NCBI RefSeq assembly: GCF_014750685.1
Contig: NZ_JAAXGE010000002.1
Coordinates: 620,001-684,000 of the forward strand
Direction of reading: 5' to 3'
Length of the DNA: 64,000 nt
Source of the DNA: Bacteroides sp. GM023
GTDB lineage: Bacteria; Bacteroidota; Bacteroidia; Bacteroidales; Bacteroidaceae
Every line of letters starts with the position of its first letter. Within the stretch, counting starts at the first letter, position 1. Made by a program: the position numbers and the translations under genes. The notes beneath the pieces are model-generated. The model was not told the origin of the DNA. It was given only the letters and a program-made list of their open reading frames with translations, and ran no database searches. This document shows positions 61,413 to 64,000 of the stretch, piece by piece.

Positions 61413-61477
61413 CAAAGTAAAGCTTTTCTTGCTATTCACTCAAATTCCGGGCATCGTATCGAATACGTCAGAATGAA
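61413..61477 (-). promoter_or_regulatory. promoter and 14-bp operator of the GH144-sulfatase-lipoprotein operon
   Basis: Minus strand: TTCATTCTGACGTA (61464-61477), 46 bases, CTTTG of the -7 box (61413-61417), 18 bases, ATG. The layout equals that at 51520-51584 to the base. Confidence 0.75.
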
Positions 61478-61599
61478 AAAAACGAAGATTCAGACTACTA
61501 TTTCTATACTACATAGATGAACAATATGTTGTTAATGAGGGTGCTATGTTCAAAATGCGTGTGTTTGTCCTTTAGTCGCCTATCTAAAGAAAAACGTTC

Positions 61600-63705
61600 T
61601 TACTGCAATGGAAGTATGAGCAGGAAACGGGCACCACCTGTGTAGGTCTTATCCATTTTCACTTCTCCATGCAACCGTTCGGCGATGACACAGCATATAT
61701 TCAGTCCCAATCCCGAACCTTGCTTAAAGTCATCCAGCTTTTTGAAGCGTTCGAAAACGCTGTCCATCTGCTCCACAGGGATACCTCTTCCGGTATCCGT
61801 GACGGAGAAGGTGATTTTACCCGGATTCTCAGTAAGGGAACAATGGAGATGTATTTTACCTTTCTCCGTATGCTTCTCTGCGTTGGTAAGGAAGTTGATA
61901 AGAACCTGTTGGATACGTTGTTCGTCCGTAACAATCTGAAAGTCGTCCGGTACTTCGGAAGTATAGCAGAGCTCCACGTCTTCCGGTTTACGGTGGGTTA
62001 CGGTGGAGAGTATCACCCGGCACATTTCATTGCAGGGATGGGGAGCGAGGTTCATGGCATATTTACCGCTTTCCAGTGCGGAAAGGTCGAGAATATCGTT
62101 CACAAGCGTAGTGAGCAATTCGGAGTTGTGCATGACGAGAGAACTGAATTCCTGCTTCTCGGTGTCATCCAAGGGAAGATTCGGGTCGGACAGTAATTGA
62201 GAGAAACCCACGATGGCATTGAGCGGTGTGCGGATTTCGTGGCTCATGTTCTGTATGAAGTACGTCTTCATCTTATCCGCCTGTTCGGCTTGGTTGCGGG
62301 CGATGGTCAGTTCTTCGTTCTTTCCTTGCAGCTTTCTGATTGACCTTCTACGTGAATAGAGATAGAATATCAGGGCGATGGCAAAGAAGCAGAAGAAGAT
62401 TAAGACGAATTTTAATCTCATCAGTTGGCGGTCGGATTCGCCTTGCTGGGCTTTCATAAGGGTTTGCTTGCGTTCTGCTTCAGTTTTGAAGCGTGACAGT
62501 TCCAGGCTGCGGTTCTTGAGTTGGAGCTGGTTGTTTACGGAGTTCACCTTTTCGATTTCCATTTGCGACTTCGTCCGCTCCAGTTCGAGGGTTGTCGTTT
62601 GCAGGCTTAGTTGCGTGTTTTCCAATTGCAGGGATTGCGCTTCCCTTTTCAGTTGCTCGTTGCCGATGCGCACGTTCAGTTCCGACAAGTCGGCCGACTG
62701 TATGAGCTGGTCGAGAGAATCTTGCAGATGGCGGAGTTCCCGGAGCTTGTAGTATGCTTCCTTGTATTCTTTCTCTTTTGAGTAAATATCGATGTGGTAA
62801 GACATTCTGTCCTGAAGTAGAGAGGCAGAATCGGCTAACGCATGCGCTTCTTTATATTGCTGATGCAGCACATAATTATAGATTTTCAATCCAAGAAGTT
62901 CGTGTCTGCGGGTCTTTCCATATTTCTCGGTCATTTGCAAACATTCCTGATAGTAACTTTTGAATTCTTCCGTTCTGTCGAGCGCATATAAAAGTGTGCA
63001 TCTCCTTAGCATACAGGCGTATTCGTTGGGAGGAGTTTTGGCACATTTGATACCTTTCTCTGCATTCTCGAAAGCCAGTTCGTACTGCTTCAGACCCTGT
63101 TGGAGCATGGATATGTTCCAATATATGTTGGAGAGGTCTTGTTCCGGCAAGTTCTTCTGTGAATATTCCAAAGTCTGCTGGTAGTAGCTCAGTGCTGTCC
63201 GCGTTTCCCTGCGGGCATAGTAGATGTTTCCCATCATTCGCATACAGGTGGCGATACCATACGGATAGTTATCCGCAAAGGCCTGTTCTTTTACCAATTC
63301 GGCTTCCTGAAGCGCGCGCAGTGTATTGCTTATATTCATCAGGTGATTGACCTTGTAGATGCTGCCAAAATAGTAATATTGCAGATAGTCGTTTTTACGG
63401 GATACTTCCTGGATTCTGTCGATGGCTTTATCCAGTTGTTTCGTATCCTCGTTGTTGAAATAGTAAATAACGGGAATGGTAAGCGCAAGGCATTGCGCTT
63501 TTTTGTCATTCATCCGGATGGCTTTGTGGTAGAGCGTATCGGCTACCCGTAGCCCTAGTGTTTCGTTGCGATGTTTGGTCGCTTTCTCATAGAGCGGATA
63601 GAGAGCATTGTTTATCTTGTACGGGTTGTCCTGTGCTTTTGCGGGAGGAGAAAATCCGAAAAGGACAGCCAATAAACACACGATTATATATCTGATCTTC
63701 TTCAT
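61600..63705 (-). CDS. TPR-containing sensor histidine kinase
   Basis: 701 residues. Signal peptide (LAVLFGFSPPAKAQ), periplasmic TPR repeats over about 30-330, coiled coil to about 430, one membrane helix (FVLIFFCFFAIALIFYLY), then HisKA with H489 (MSHEIRTPLNAIVGF) and HATPase with N box NFLTNAEKHT, G1 DTGRGIP and G2 GSGLGLNI. No receiver or DNA-binding domain is fused, so a separate response regulator is needed; none is in the window. The start overlaps the stop of the upstream SusD gene, so it belongs to that operon and not to the GH144 operon. Confidence 0.9.
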   Translation of the reverse strand: MKKIRYIIVCLLAVLFGFSPPAKAQDNPYKINNALYPLYEKATKHRNETLGLRVADTLYHKAIRMNDKKAQCLALTIPVIYYFNNEDTKQLDKAIDRIQEVSRKNDYLQYYYFGSIYKVNHLMNISNTLRALQEAELVKEQAFADNYPYGIATCMRMMGNIYYARRETRTALSYYQQTLEYSQKNLPEQDLSNIYWNISMLQQGLKQYELAFENAEKGIKCAKTPPNEYACMLRRCTLLYALDRTEEFKSYYQECLQMTEKYGKTRRHELLGLKIYNYVLHQQYKEAHALADSASLLQDRMSYHIDIYSKEKEYKEAYYKLRELRHLQDSLDQLIQSADLSELNVRIGNEQLKREAQSLQLENTQLSLQTTTLELERTKSQMEIEKVNSVNNQLQLKNRSLELSRFKTEAERKQTLMKAQQGESDRQLMRLKFVLIFFCFFAIALIFYLYSRRRSIRKLQGKNEELTIARNQAEQADKMKTYFIQNMSHEIRTPLNAIVGFSQLLSDPNLPLDDTEKQEFSSLVMHNSELLTTLVNDILDLSALESGKYAMNLAPHPCNEMCRVILSTVTHRKPEDVELCYTSEVPDDFQIVTDEQRIQQVLINFLTNAEKHTEKGKIHLHCSLTENPGKITFSVTDTGRGIPVEQMDSVFERFKKLDDFKQGSGLGLNICCVIAERLHGEVKMDKTYTGGARFLLILPLQ

Positions 63706-64000
63706 CTTAACTCTTTATTATATTCGTACTCTTTGGCAGGAATCACCCACATCCAGTTGTTGGCATCTTCCGGGTGAATGGTGATGGCGGCATTGGTCAT
63801 GTAGTTTCCGCCGTCTTTGAAGGTATGGCGTATGATGGTATCTTTGCGCCGTTTGTAGTCGAACCAACTGAAACCTTCGCCCCATAGCTCGATGCGGCGG
63901 TAGAATCTTATTTCGTCCAGTAGTTCCTGCCCGCTTTTGGTACAGGTATATTCGGGGTTGCGTCCACTGTCGTGAACCAGTTCTTTCAGTAATTGGCGGG
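63702..64000 (-). CDS. SusD-like lipoprotein, C-terminal part (cut by the window edge)
   Basis: Partial gene; 98 C-terminal residues are visible. RFYRRIELWGEGFSWFDYKR, DGGNYMTNAAITI and NNWMWVIPAKEYEYNKELR are the typical SusD end. The stop lies inside the start of the histidine kinase gene (ATGA). A SusC gene is expected beyond the right edge. Confidence 0.88.
   Translation of the reverse strand, partial: RQLLKELVHDSGRNPEYTCTKSGQELLDEIRFYRRIELWGEGFSWFDYKRRKDTIIRHTFKDGGNYMTNAAITIHPEDANNWMWVIPAKEYEYNKELR

Overview
The window looks like a chromosomal segment of a gut Bacteroides (Bacteroidota). Evidence: promoters have the Bacteroides -7 element TAnnTTTG, SusC/SusD-type genes occur, sulfatases are of the serine type, and Bacteroidota-specific families are present (DUF3098, DUF4271, DUF4249, DUF3244, DUF4248, smalltalk). 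I cannot name the species.

Region 1 (1-8.9 kb) is an Rhs toxin locus. A 5'-truncated Rhs protein ends in an HEXXH (zincin-like) tip and overlaps a small membrane-anchored candidate immunity gene. A decayed piece of a second Rhs core follows, then several small orphan genes that may be leftover immunity genes. An orphan SusC-like receptor sits among them. Region 2 (9-16.3 kb) is housekeeping: a methyltransferase, ftsX, DUF3098, uppP, truB, queA, folK and metK. metK has a leader that can fold as a SAM-II-like pseudoknot.

Region 3 (16.4-24.8 kb) holds a membrane-tethered TPR/HTH regulator and two DUF3244 genes with matched promoters that share a TGTTACC direct repeat at identical spacing. It continues with an unrecognised lipoprotein, a SurA-N/DsbA-like fusion, a DUF4249 lipoprotein and a TonB-dependent receptor. 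Region 4 (24.9-29.8 kb) is a compact housekeeping operon: LOG family, DUF4271, hemD, rnpA, yidD, a TatD-type hydrolase and tyrS.

Region 5 (30.0-41.55 kb) is an 11.5-kb integrated element in the 3' end of a tRNA-Gln gene, bounded by 22-bp direct repeats. The displaced original tRNA terminator lies just beyond the right repeat. The element carries a tyrosine integrase, an excisionase-like protein, a Lin1244/DUF4373-type protein and an RHH protein. It also has a DUF4248-amidase-smalltalk-HU module and a candidate toxin-antitoxin pair. I see no relaxase. Two 1.4-1.7-kb inverted repeat arms full of hairpins flank its central genes.

Region 6 (41.6-42.8 kb) has a Fic protein and a possible small RNA. 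Region 7 (42.8-61.4 kb, minus strand) is a polysaccharide utilisation locus with two operons: GH144-like, surface GH144-like, sulfatase, surface fimbrillin/GLUG lipoprotein; and sulfatase, SusC, SusD, GH3. A triple-Y/HTH regulator gene lies between them. Both operon promoters carry the same 14-bp motif at exactly the same distance from the -7 box and the start codon. The gene set suggests a beta-glucan, perhaps a sulfated beta-1,2-glucan. A further SusD gene overlapping a TPR histidine kinase gene at the right edge starts another locus.
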